Shown piece by piece: positions 28,495 to 36,113 of a DNA stretch of 64,000 nucleotides. The DNA is from UBA7703 sp963667195 (lineage in GTDB: Bacteria; Bacillota; Clostridia; Christensenellales; CAG-138). Location: positions 1,364,001 to 1,428,000 of the forward strand of contig OY762962.1 in assembly GCA_963667195.1 (NCBI GenBank), written 5' to 3'. Every line of letters starts with the position of its first letter. The first letter of the stretch is position 1. The notes below the pieces were generated by a model. The model was not told the origin of the DNA. It did not search any database and saw only the letters and a list, made by a program, of their open reading frames with translations. The position numbers and the translations under genes are program-made.

Positions 28495-28913
28495 TGGAAC
28501 AGATGCTTCGCCCGCCGAAAAGGCGCGGGGTATTCAGCCCGATCCTGATCGAGATGACCATCGTGATCCTGTTTCTCGCGCTGTCCACCAGCGTGGTGGT
28601 TCGCTTGATTGCGGCTGCGAATATCACGGCTCAGCAGAGCGCGTATGAATCCCGCGCCATCCTCGCGATGGAGCAGGTTGCGGAGCAGGTTAAGGCGGAC
28701 CCGGTTGGGGACAACACTTGCAACGCCTGCGGGGCTCGCGTCTTCTCAACCAAAATCGCGGACGACCTCACGGTAGACTGCGTGGTAACCAGCGATGATT
28801 CCCCTCTGCAAGGGACACTGTATGACATCGAGCTTACCGTCACATCCCCGGAGGGAAAGGTGTTCGCGCTGGACGCGGCGCGTTACCTGCCGGATGCGGA
28901 GGTGACGCCATGA
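28494..28913 (+). CDS. Prepilin-like protein with atypical cleavage region
   Basis: 139 residues. The N-terminus reads ILIEMTIVILFLALSTSVVV after a basic KRRGVFSP leader. This is clearly related to the FTLIEMLIVL helix of type IV pilins and pseudopilins, including the conserved Glu. However, the usual Gly immediately before the helix is replaced by Ser-Pro, so normal prepilin-peptidase processing is doubtful. The remainder (CNACGARVF, then beta-rich segments) is a small extracellular domain with a CNAC pair. It is coupled by TAATG to the upstream gene and by ATGA to the downstream one. Confidence 0.7.
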   Translation: MEQMLRPPKRRGVFSPILIEMTIVILFLALSTSVVVRLIAAANITAQQSAYESRAILAMEQVAEQVKADPVGDNTCNACGARVFSTKIADDLTVDCVVTSDDSPLQGTLYDIELTVTSPEGKVFALDAARYLPDAEVTP

Positions 28914-29326
28914 AACCGTATTCGTCCCGAATGGGGGTTGGAGCCTCCAGCATACTATTGATTCTCGTGGTGGTGAGTTTAACGCTGTTTGCGTCGCTTG
29001 CGCTGATTCAGGCGCGATCCGACGCGGCGCTCACCCAAAAGACCGCCGTGAGCACACGCGCCTATTACGACGCGGACACCCAGGCACAGACGATGCTCGC
29101 GGCATTGGACGACGCTCTTCAGCAAGGCAATGCCTTGAACAGCATCGAAGGTGTGACGAAACAGGCGGACGGAAGCTATGCGTTTTCGGTTGAGGCGAGT
29201 GACGGGCACGCGCTGAACGTCGTGGTCGGCGTGACCACCGGAAGATGCGAAATCCTAAGCTACCGCTATGAAAACACACAGGACTGGACAGAGCAAGGCA
29301 CGGGCAAGCTCTGGCAGGGAGGTTAA
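28910..29326 (+). CDS. Small one-helix protein of the pilus-like cluster
   Basis: 138 residues. The N-terminus has a hydrophobic helix (about residues 12-34, SSILLILVVVSLTLFASLAL) followed by an amphipathic helix (DAALTQKTAVSTRAYYDAD) and a small beta domain with DGSYAFSVEASDG. This layout resembles a minor pilin of the PilX/GspK sort, where Tyr-Tyr-x-Ala-Asp follows the first helix, but I cannot assign a family. ATGA overlap with the upstream gene; the PilT-type ATPase gene starts five bases after its stop. Confidence 0.65.
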   Translation: MKPYSSRMGVGASSILLILVVVSLTLFASLALIQARSDAALTQKTAVSTRAYYDADTQAQTMLAALDDALQQGNALNSIEGVTKQADGSYAFSVEASDGHALNVVVGVTTGRCEILSYRYENTQDWTEQGTGKLWQGG

Positions 29327-29331
29327 CGAAG

Positions 29332-30393
29332 ATGGCAGAGATTCATGATATTTTGCAATCTGCCATCGAGCGTGGCGGATCGGATGTGTTTATCATTCCC
29401 GGCTCGTGCGTGCGGCTCAAGGTTGCGGGCGAAGTACAGCCGTTGCTCAGCACGGTGCTCAAGCCCGACGATACCAAGCGCCTGATCCGACAGGTGTACG
29501 AGCTGGATAATCGGGACATGGATCGTCTGACCGAGCATGGCGATGACGACTTTTCGTTTTCCGTCAGCGGAGTCGGCAGGTTTCGCTGCAACGCATATCA
29601 GCAGCGCAATTCGCTCGCCATGGTGCTTCGCGTGGTGTCGCTGGTGTTGCCGGACCCGGTGAAGATGCATATTCCTGAGGAGATTTTGCGCCTTGCAGAT
29701 GTCAAAAAAGGTCTTGTGCTGGTCACGGGCCCTGCCGCAAGCGGAAAATCGACCACACTCGCGTGCCTGATCGACCGGATCAATAATAACCGCCACGGGC
29801 ACATCATCACGATTGAAGACCCGATCGAGTTTATCCACGCGCACAAGGCAAGCGTACTCAGCCAGCGTGAGGTGGAGCACGATACCAAGAGCTATCAAAC
29901 CGCCCTGCGCGCGGCGCTCCGGCAGGCGCCGGACGTGATCCTGCTGGGAGAAATGCGCGATCTGGAGACGATTCAAACCGCGCTGACCGCGGCGGAAACC
30001 GGCCAGCTCGTGCTCAGCACACTGCACACCGTCGGAGCGGCAAAGACGATCGACCGCATCATCGATGTTTTTCCCGCAAACCAGCAGCAGCAGATTCGCG
30101 TGCAGCTTTCGATGGTGCTCCGCGCGGTGGTCAGCCAGCAGCTCCTGCCGACCGTGGACGGCGGCTTGGAGCCCGCGTTTGAGATCATGCTGGTCAACAG
30201 CGCGATTCAAAACATGATCCGCGAGGGCAAGGCGCACCAGATGGACAACGTCATCTTCTCCGGTTTATCCGAGGGGATGCGAACGATGGATTCGGACATC
30301 TACCGCTTAGTTTGCGAAAAGCGCGTAACCAAAGAGACCGCGCTGCTGTTTGCGGCAAACCCTGATCAACTGCGCAAGAAACTCGGCGAATAG
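29332..30393 (+). CDS. PilT-family type IV pilus ATPase
   Basis: 353 residues, the usual PilT size. All ATPase motifs are visible: Walker A GPAASGKST at residues 133-141, Asp box IEDPIEF at 161-167, Walker B DVILLGEMRD with Glu207, and His box STLHT with His232. The N-terminal PAS-like domain starts with a HDILQSAIERGGSDV motif typical of PilT. PilT enzymes normally power pilus retraction and work alongside PilB, but no PilB/GspE gene is present here. This ATPase is the only motor in the cluster and may drive assembly itself or borrow an extension ATPase from elsewhere. No terminator is obvious before the next gene, 109 bases downstream. Confidence 0.93.
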   Translation: MAEIHDILQSAIERGGSDVFIIPGSCVRLKVAGEVQPLLSTVLKPDDTKRLIRQVYELDNRDMDRLTEHGDDDFSFSVSGVGRFRCNAYQQRNSLAMVLRVVSLVLPDPVKMHIPEEILRLADVKKGLVLVTGPAASGKSTTLACLIDRINNNRHGHIITIEDPIEFIHAHKASVLSQREVEHDTKSYQTALRAALRQAPDVILLGEMRDLETIQTALTAAETGQLVLSTLHTVGAAKTIDRIIDVFPANQQQQIRVQLSMVLRAVVSQQLLPTVDGGLEPAFEIMLVNSAIQNMIREGKAHQMDNVIFSGLSEGMRTMDSDIYRLVCEKRVTKETALLFAANPDQLRKKLGE

Positions 30394-30502
30394 CGCGCTG
30401 AAACGCAAGACAAGCTGAAATCATCACGAAAGTGTGATCGATATTTACTCCGGCGGTGCGCTCCAGCCCGCCCAACACGCCAGAACACAAGGAGGAGACG
30501 GC

Positions 30503-31750
30503 ATGCCTAACGCAAAGATTAAAATCAAGATGTTTGGCAATTTTGAGATCGTGGTCAACGGAAATGTTGCGCTCACGCAACTTCGCCAGGCAAAGAAGAC
30601 CAGCCAGTTTCTCGAGTATTTGATCTTGAAGAAAGATCGCGCGGTTCCGCACGAAGAACTGCTTGAGATGCTCTGGTCGGACAAAGAAAACCGCAATCCG
30701 GCGACCGCGTTGCGCACACTGCTGCACCGCTATCGCTCGCTTGTCGATCAAAGCGAGCTGCCGGAACTGTCGGATTCGATTTTAACCGCGCGTGGGGCAT
30801 ATCAATGGAATCCGAATCTGGACTGCGAAATCGACGTGTTCGAGTTTGAGCGGCTTTGTCAGGAGGCGCGCACGCCCGGCATGAGCAATCGCGAGTGCAT
30901 CGAGCGCTACCTCCAGATGCTACAGATTTACACGGGCCCGCTGCTCACCAACTCCGCCGAGGAGATGTGGGTCGTGCCCAAGAGCGTGTATTATCACGAC
31001 CTCTTTTTAGAGAGCGTGTTCACGCTGCTCGACCTGCTCAAGGTGGAAGAGGAGTACGATGTCATCGTTCAGGTTTGCCGCAAGGCGATGGACGTGGATA
31101 TGTTTGACGAGCGTTTGCATCTGGAGCTGATGATGGCGCTGGTCAAGACGGGCAAGAAGCGCGAAGCGCTCTCGCAGTATTATTTCGCGACCGACCTGCA
31201 CTATAAGCAGCTCGGCATCCAGCCCTCCGGCGAAATCCGCGCGGTGTACAAGCTCATCGTGCAGGCGGATCAGGAGATGGAGGCGGACATCGAGAAGGTG
31301 CAGAACATGCTCGAGGAGGATACCGACGGGCACGGCGCTTTCGTCTGTGAATATGAGATCTTCAAGGAGATCTACCAGCTACAGCGCCGCATGCTGGAGC
31401 GCTATAACGGAACGATGTTCCTGGCTCTGCTGACCATCAGCAACACCTATGAGCAGCGCTTTGACAACCTTGTTCTGGACAACATCATGAAGCAGCTGCT
31501 GCATGTGTCGCAGACCAACCTCCGCCGCGGAGACACGATCTCCCGCTACAGCGTGATGCAATATGTCGTACTGCTTCCATCGGTGACATATGAGACGGGC
31601 AGGCTCGTCATGGATCGCATCAAGAAGGCGTTTTACAACGAGTACGTCAAATCCAGCGTGGTGCTGACGTATAAGCTCAGACCGCTTTGCATCAATAAGT
31701 ATGACACCAACACGCAAAAGAAGATCGCGGAGTTCAAGGAAGACGAATGA
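30503..31750 (+). CDS. BTAD (SARP-type) transcriptional regulator with degenerate GGDEF-like C-terminus
   Basis: 415 residues from the ATG at 30503, which has AAGGAGGAG upstream. Residues about 5-100 form an OmpR-like winged helix (MFGNFEIVVNGN, QAKKTSQFLEYLI, AVPHEELLEMLW). Residues about 110-265 are the bacterial transcriptional activation domain, a helical repeat region (CEIDVFEFERLC, LLTNSAEEMW, LHLELMMALVKTGKKREAL). The C-terminal part contains LRRGDTISRYSVMQYVVLLP, which parallels the sequence around the GGDEF loop of diguanylate cyclases but with YSVMQ in place of the catalytic loop. It should therefore be inactive and possibly a sensor. It closes the pilus-like cluster and is a candidate regulator of it (inference). 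A terminator follows. Confidence 0.82.
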   Translation: MPNAKIKIKMFGNFEIVVNGNVALTQLRQAKKTSQFLEYLILKKDRAVPHEELLEMLWSDKENRNPATALRTLLHRYRSLVDQSELPELSDSILTARGAYQWNPNLDCEIDVFEFERLCQEARTPGMSNRECIERYLQMLQIYTGPLLTNSAEEMWVVPKSVYYHDLFLESVFTLLDLLKVEEEYDVIVQVCRKAMDVDMFDERLHLELMMALVKTGKKREALSQYYFATDLHYKQLGIQPSGEIRAVYKLIVQADQEMEADIEKVQNMLEEDTDGHGAFVCEYEIFKEIYQLQRRMLERYNGTMFLALLTISNTYEQRFDNLVLDNIMKQLLHVSQTNLRRGDTISRYSVMQYVVLLPSVTYETGRLVMDRIKKAFYNEYVKSSVVLTYKLRPLCINKYDTNTQKKIAEFKEDE

Positions 31751-31768
31751 CAACGAGTCTGGTTTTTT

Positions 31769-31800
31769 CAAAGCGGAGGATTGATTTCCTCCGCTTTTTG
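31769..31800 (+). terminator. Rho-independent terminator of the BTAD regulator gene
   Basis: A perfect 11-bp stem (AAAGCGGAGGA / TCCTCCGCTTT) with a six-base loop and a five-T tail lies 20 bases after the stop. Confidence 0.88.
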
Positions 31801-31859
31801 TAAAACAGCACAACTTCGATTCGAGGATTGCGCCGCGTGGAACCCCGCGCCGCGTTTGA

Positions 31860-31888
31860 TTGACACTGAGGCGCTTGCATGATAAAAT
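31860..31888 (+). promoter_or_regulatory. Predicted sigma-A promoter of the surface-glycan locus
   Basis: TTGACA (31860-31865), 17-base spacer, TAAAAT (31883-31888). The transcript would start about 85 bases before the glycosyltransferase ATG. Confidence 0.65.
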
Positions 31889-31981
31889 TTGCGCTATAAG
31901 TGGGGGTTTAGGCTTGTTTGTCCGGCACGCGGTTTCGGGCGCCGGGCCGGAGCCAAAGCGGTGGAATTGAGGGTGGCGAGG

Positions 31982-33205
31982 ATGGAAGAACAACTGCATA
32001 TTGCGTTGATTTCGACGCACTTCGCGCCGGAAGTCACGCCGATCACCCATCTGTATGCCGACCTTGCGGAGGATTTCTCCCGCTTTGGCGCACGTGTGAG
32101 CGTGGTCACGAAGCTGCCCGGACATGAACTCAGCGAGGAAGAACGGGCGGCTTTCTATCATCGCAGAGACGAGATCGCGCCCGAGGGCTATCGCATTCAG
32201 CGCGTCGGAAAGAAAGCGCGCAGAGGCGCGAACATCGTGGAGCGCGCGCTTCGCGCCTGCCAAAACACAATTGCAATCTACCGCACGGCAAAGAAGCTCA
32301 AGGCGGATGTCTATATTCTCTCCAGCATACCGGCCTATCTCGGCCTCGTCGGTTCGCGGCTCAACCGCCGCGCGAAGACCATCTACCTCATGCAGGAGAT
32401 ATTTCCGGATAATCTCGTTGCGGCGGGCACGTATACCGAATGGCACCCGTTTGTGCGGTTTTGCCGCAAATTGGAGCAGCACATCTACCGCCACAACAGC
32501 GCGTTCATCACGCTTTCGGAGGAGATGAAGCGCACGCTCATCGCCCGCGGAATCGAGCAGGAGAAGATTACGGTCATCCCGAACTGGGCGGATACGGAGA
32601 CGATTCAGCCCATCCCGCGGGAGAGTAACCTCCTCTTTGACGAGCTGAACCTACCGCGCGAAGGCTTTTATGCCGTCTATGCGGGTACGCTCGGGTTCCT
32701 GCAGGAGCCGGACGTGATCCTGGACGCGGCGAAGCTATTGAAAAGCGAGAAGGACATCCGCATTCTCGTCTTTGGCGACGGCGCGCTGCGGCAGCATGTG
32801 GAAAACCGCATTGAGCGGGAGCAAATTGAAAACGTGCTGCTCTTTCCGCTGCTTACTGCGGATCGAACCGCGGAGTTGTATTCCATTGCGGATGTTGCGC
32901 TGGTGCCACTGAAAAAGGGCATGACGCGCATCGCGGTGCCGAGCGAAACGTGGCTCGCGCTCGCCGCGGGCAGGCCCGTGATCGTGTGTGCGGAGGCGGG
33001 CAGCGAATGGGCGCGCTCGATTGAGCACGAGAGCTACGGCGTTTGCATTACGCCTGGTGAGCCGCAGGAGATGGCGGACGCAATTATAAGGCTGCATGGG
33101 AGCACGGTTCCGCTGAGCGAGCTCGGCGCGCGCGCAAGAAACTACGTTTGCGAGCATGCCTCCCGCGAGCAGGCCACCCGCGCCTACTACGACTGGATAA
33201 AGTGA
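31982..33205 (+). CDS. Family 4 glycosyltransferase (WbuB-like)
   Basis: 407 residues from the ATG at 31982, preceded by GAGGGTGGCGAGG; an earlier in-frame start at 31889 would overlap the promoter. It is a GT-B fold enzyme with an N-terminal acceptor lobe (ALISTHFAPEVTPITHLYAD) and a C-terminal donor lobe (FYAVYAGTLGFLQEPDVILDAA, VFGDGALRQHVE, and PSETWLALAAGRPVIV, where the donor-binding Glu sits). Its overall pattern resembles WbuB, the L-FucNAc transferase of O-antigen loci, which agrees with the CapF-type UDP-FucNAc pathway enzyme encoded next. The sugar specificity is therefore an inference. The protein has no transmembrane helix and should work at the cytoplasmic membrane face. Confidence 0.88.
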   Translation: MEEQLHIALISTHFAPEVTPITHLYADLAEDFSRFGARVSVVTKLPGHELSEEERAAFYHRRDEIAPEGYRIQRVGKKARRGANIVERALRACQNTIAIYRTAKKLKADVYILSSIPAYLGLVGSRLNRRAKTIYLMQEIFPDNLVAAGTYTEWHPFVRFCRKLEQHIYRHNSAFITLSEEMKRTLIARGIEQEKITVIPNWADTETIQPIPRESNLLFDELNLPREGFYAVYAGTLGFLQEPDVILDAAKLLKSEKDIRILVFGDGALRQHVENRIEREQIENVLLFPLLTADRTAELYSIADVALVPLKKGMTRIAVPSETWLALAAGRPVIVCAEAGSEWARSIEHESYGVCITPGEPQEMADAIIRLHGSTVPLSELGARARNYVCEHASREQATRAYYDWIK

Positions 33206-33280
33206 TTTTTTTGCACCTGCGGTGCGGGCTAAATAAAAGATAAGAATACGCTTAAAGAAGGATTCGTAATTATTAGATAG

Positions 33281-33608
33281 ATTTGTTGGGCATGAACAGA
33301 CAGGATTAGGACACGGGAGATTGTCATTCACCACGCGTTTCCCCGCGCGCAGCGCGGAGGGAACCGTAACCACTAGATTTGTTGGGCATGAACAGACAGG
33401 ATTAGGACACGGGAGAATGTCATTCACCACGCGTTTCCCCCGCGCGCAGCGCGGAGGAACCGTAACCACTAGATTTGTTGGGCATGAACAGACAGGATTG
33501 GGACACGGGAGAATGTCATTCACCACGCGTTTCCCCGCGCGCAGCGCGGAGGAACCGTAACCACTAGATTTTGTTGGGCACGAACAGACTGGATTGGGAC
33601 ACGGGAGA
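33281..33608. repeat. 96-bp tandem repeat, 3.5 copies, directly upstream of capF
   Basis: Copies begin at 33281, 33377, 33473 and 33568 (periods 96, 96 and 95). Each contains TTGTTGGGCATGAACAGAC, an ACACGGGAGAATGTCATTC block with ribosome-site and start-codon character, a CCGCGC-GCA-GCGCGG hairpin, and GGAACCGTAACCACTAG. Copies differ by only a few bases; copy 1 reads GAGATTGTC where the others read GAGAATGTC. The last copy is partial and merges into the capF start. There are no spacers between copies, so this is not a CRISPR array. The rest of the gap, 33206-33280, holds a small GCACC-TGC-GGTGC hairpin and nothing else. Confidence 0.93.
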
Positions 33609-33617
33609 ATGTCGCGT

Positions 33618-34736
33618 ATGAAAATCCTGATCACGGCGGCCGATGGATTCATCGGGAAAAACCTGATCATAGCACTTCGCGCACGCGGGTACCACGACCT
33701 GCTCACGTTTGACGCGGATGCAACCGTCGACCAGCTGGAGCGTTACTGTGCAGACTGCGAATTTGTCTATCACCTCGCCGCGGCAAACCGGCCCAAACAG
33801 CAGGACGAGTACCTCCACAGCGACTTCAACCTGACCGATACCCTCCTGCGCCTGCTCAACAAACACAAGAACCGCTGCCCTGTCATGTTCGCAAGCTCCA
33901 CCCAGGCCGCGCTGCCAAACCTCTACGGACGCAGCAAAAAAGCCAGCGAGGAACTGCTGGATCTCTATGCACACGAAACCGGCGCAAAGGTCTACGTCTA
34001 TCGCCTGCCGCATGTATTCGGCAAGTGGTCCAAGCCGAGCCAGAACGGCATGATCGCGACGTTTTGCTATAATATTTCACACGATTTACCCATCGTCATC
34101 AGCGACGAAGCGACGGTGATCAACCTCGCGTATGTCGACGACGTTGCGGAGTCGCTCTGCGACCTGATCGACGATGTCGCAACCCGTGAAGGGCCATACT
34201 GCGTGGCACCGGTGCAATACAGCGCCACGCTCGGCGATATCGCCTCCCGCATCCGCTCGTTTCGCACGATGCGGGCAAACAACACGCTGCCAAACATGAG
34301 CGAACCTCTGACGAGGAAGCTCTACGCGACGTATCTAAGCCTGCTGCCCGTGATGGACTTTGCCTATCCGCTGGAGATGCATGAGGATGAAAACGGAAGC
34401 ATGACGGAGTTTCTGCGCCTCAGCACCGGCGGGCAAATCTCGGTCAACGTCTGCAAGCCCGGCGCGGTGCGCGGCGAACACTGGCACCACACCAAGGCGG
34501 AAAAATTCCTCGTCGTCTCCGGCACGGGTGTGATCAAGTTCCGCCGCGTGGACCTCGACGAGGTGATGGAATACCCCGTCAGCGGGAAAAAGCACGTGGT
34601 GGTCGACATTCCGGTCGGCTACGCGCACAGCATCGAGAACACCGGAAAAACGGATCTGGTGACGCTGATGTGGGCGAGTGAAAACTGCACGGGTACCGAG
34701 AGCGACATCGTAACCCCGGAATCAGAGCAAACATAA
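33618..34736 (+). CDS. capF: CapF/WbjC-type bifunctional epimerase-reductase (SDR plus cupin)
   Basis: 372 residues from the ATG at 33618, which has GGGAGA ten bases upstream; an ATG at 33609 is too close to that site. An N-terminal short-chain dehydrogenase domain has the nucleotide loop TAADGFIGKN near residue 10 and the catalytic Tyr-Lys as YGRSKKASE. A C-terminal cupin domain (from about residue 250: GQISVNVCKPGAVRGEHWHHTKAEKF) carries the metal-binding His residues. This exact fusion and length is characteristic of CapF/WbjC. That enzyme converts the UDP-4-keto intermediate, by epimerisation and NADPH reduction, on the way to UDP-N-acetyl-L-fucosamine. The partner enzymes CapE and CapG are not in the window. 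A hairpin follows the stop. Confidence 0.9.
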   Translation: MKILITAADGFIGKNLIIALRARGYHDLLTFDADATVDQLERYCADCEFVYHLAAANRPKQQDEYLHSDFNLTDTLLRLLNKHKNRCPVMFASSTQAALPNLYGRSKKASEELLDLYAHETGAKVYVYRLPHVFGKWSKPSQNGMIATFCYNISHDLPIVISDEATVINLAYVDDVAESLCDLIDDVATREGPYCVAPVQYSATLGDIASRIRSFRTMRANNTLPNMSEPLTRKLYATYLSLLPVMDFAYPLEMHEDENGSMTEFLRLSTGGQISVNVCKPGAVRGEHWHHTKAEKFLVVSGTGVIKFRRVDLDEVMEYPVSGKKHVVVDIPVGYAHSIENTGKTDLVTLMWASENCTGTESDIVTPESEQT

Positions 34737-34767
34737 CAACACGCGAAACGACCGAAAGAAACCAACA

Positions 34768-34795
34768 GGCGCGGAGGTGAACTCCGCGCTGTTTT
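34768..34795 (+). terminator. Hairpin after capF, probable terminator
   Basis: An 8-bp stem (GCGCGGAG / CTCCGCGC) with a five-base loop is followed by TGTTTTC, 32 bases after the capF stop. Confidence 0.6.
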
Positions 34796-34870
34796 CACGA
34801 AACAGATGCGGTTTTCGATCCACGCTGATGAAGAGCGCCGGCGATGACCGCGAGAGACGGAGGAATGGAT

Positions 34871-35893
34871 ATGGCGACGGATTTGACAACGACCGGCTCA
34901 AGCGTGCCGGAGCAAGTATTACCGGAGGTGCAGGAGGATGCGGCGCGTGTGCTGATCCTCGGCGGAGTTGCGTCCGCTCCGGATGCATTTTCCGCCAGCG
35001 AGCCGCTTGCGGCGCAGATTGCGGGTCAGCAACTGCTGGCCGGCGCGCTGCACACGGCGGACATTGGCGCGGCAAACTGGCTCATGCAGGCGGGCGCGGG
35101 GCTCGTTGCCCTTGCAGGCATGCTGGATGAGAGCAAGGACGCGTCTGCGCTGGGGCTCATCGGAGCCACTGCCATCGGCGCGGGGGAAACGGAATCGATG
35201 ACGAACCGCCCGTTTGTGCGCTGCATCAACGGCATCCGCCTCGGCTTTGTCTCCTTTGCCGAACAGCGCGCGGGAGACGGCGTTTCTCGCGCGGATGCGC
35301 TGCGGCTCATGGCGTTTGATCAGGTGCGCATGCTGCTCAATCAGTGCGACCACGTGATCGTGCTCGTTCGCGCGGGGCTGGATCAGGCGGAGCTGCCGCT
35401 GCCGGAATGGCGCGCGCGTTACCGCCGCTGGGTCGACGTGGGCGCGAGCGCCGTCGTGGACACGGGCAGCGCGAAGGGCTGGGAAGTGTATAAAAACGGG
35501 TTGATCTTCTACGGCCTCGGGGCTCCAAACGGCGCGGACTCTCTGGGGCTATTCCTCACGCTCCGCCGCAACAGCAAGCTGGACTACGAAGTGCGCGCGC
35601 TGCAATGCAAGGCGGGTTTGCTCGATTACTCCGCAAACGATGCGTTTAAGCAGCGGATCGACGCGCAGAATCGGCTCTACACCGACGAAAAAGCATATCT
35701 CCAACACGCGGACGAAATGTGCCGTATGCTGTATTGCGAGCAGGAGGCCGCGCAGAAGCGCGGCGTGCTGGGGCTCTTTTCCTCGCATGCGGACGAGGAG
35801 ACAAAGCTGCTGTCGCTATTGGAAAACGAGTCGCTTCGGCTCGCGACCCGGCGCGGAATCCGGGCGAAGCAGGCAGCGGAAAAACAGAAGTAA
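34871..35893 (+). CDS. Degenerate CapA-family (poly-gamma-glutamate synthesis-like) protein
   Basis: 340 residues from the ATG at 34871, seven bases after GGAGG; an ATG at 34865 abuts the site. The order of strands matches CapA metallophosphoesterase-like proteins: VLILGGVASA, ALGLIGATAIGAGE, FVRCINGIRLGFVSFAE, VIVLVRAG, VDVGASAVVDTGSAKGWEVY, then KNGLIFYGLGAPNG. In normal CapA the segment after the VDxGA strand is a His-Pro-His metal site and the next is YSLGN. Here both are replaced (TGSAKG, YGLGA), and the first Asp of the GD loop is gone. It is probably catalytically dead or modified. A charged helical tail ends the protein. Its place after capF suggests a glycan-related job. Confidence 0.7.
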   Translation: MATDLTTTGSSVPEQVLPEVQEDAARVLILGGVASAPDAFSASEPLAAQIAGQQLLAGALHTADIGAANWLMQAGAGLVALAGMLDESKDASALGLIGATAIGAGETESMTNRPFVRCINGIRLGFVSFAEQRAGDGVSRADALRLMAFDQVRMLLNQCDHVIVLVRAGLDQAELPLPEWRARYRRWVDVGASAVVDTGSAKGWEVYKNGLIFYGLGAPNGADSLGLFLTLRRNSKLDYEVRALQCKAGLLDYSANDAFKQRIDAQNRLYTDEKAYLQHADEMCRMLYCEQEAAQKRGVLGLFSSHADEETKLLSLLENESLRLATRRGIRAKQAAEKQK

Positions 35894-36044
35894 CACTTCT
35901 GTGAAATAATAGGAAAGAACTCCGTTTCGGTTGCCTCGCGTCTCGCTATCCTTGGTGGTTCGATATGACCCCTGCCGCTATCGCTAGGCCCTAAAAACGG
36001 AACCATGACGGAATTACGAACAATTATGAAACAATGCTCCTGGG

Positions 36045-36074
36045 TTGCGCCATTTTCCATCACTGTGTTATAAT
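36045..36074 (+). promoter_or_regulatory. Predicted sigma-A promoter of ftsA-ftsZ
   Basis: TTGCGC (36045-36050), 18-base spacer, TATAAT (36069-36074), about 40 bases before the ftsA start. Confidence 0.55.
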
Positions 36075-36113
36075 ATCGCAGTGTATGTTGCAAAGTAAGC
36101 GGAGGAGACTCCA

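Noticed and set aside
33321..33560. A small gene across the 96-bp repeats
   Set aside because: The open frame is created by the repetition itself and its units carry frame-changing differences (an extra G in one copy).
33281..33608. A CRISPR array
   Set aside because: The 96-bp units are joined directly with no spacers and no cas genes are near.
35894..36044. A mobile or repeat element between the CapA-like gene and ftsA
   Set aside because: I saw no terminal inverted repeats, target duplication or second copy within the window.
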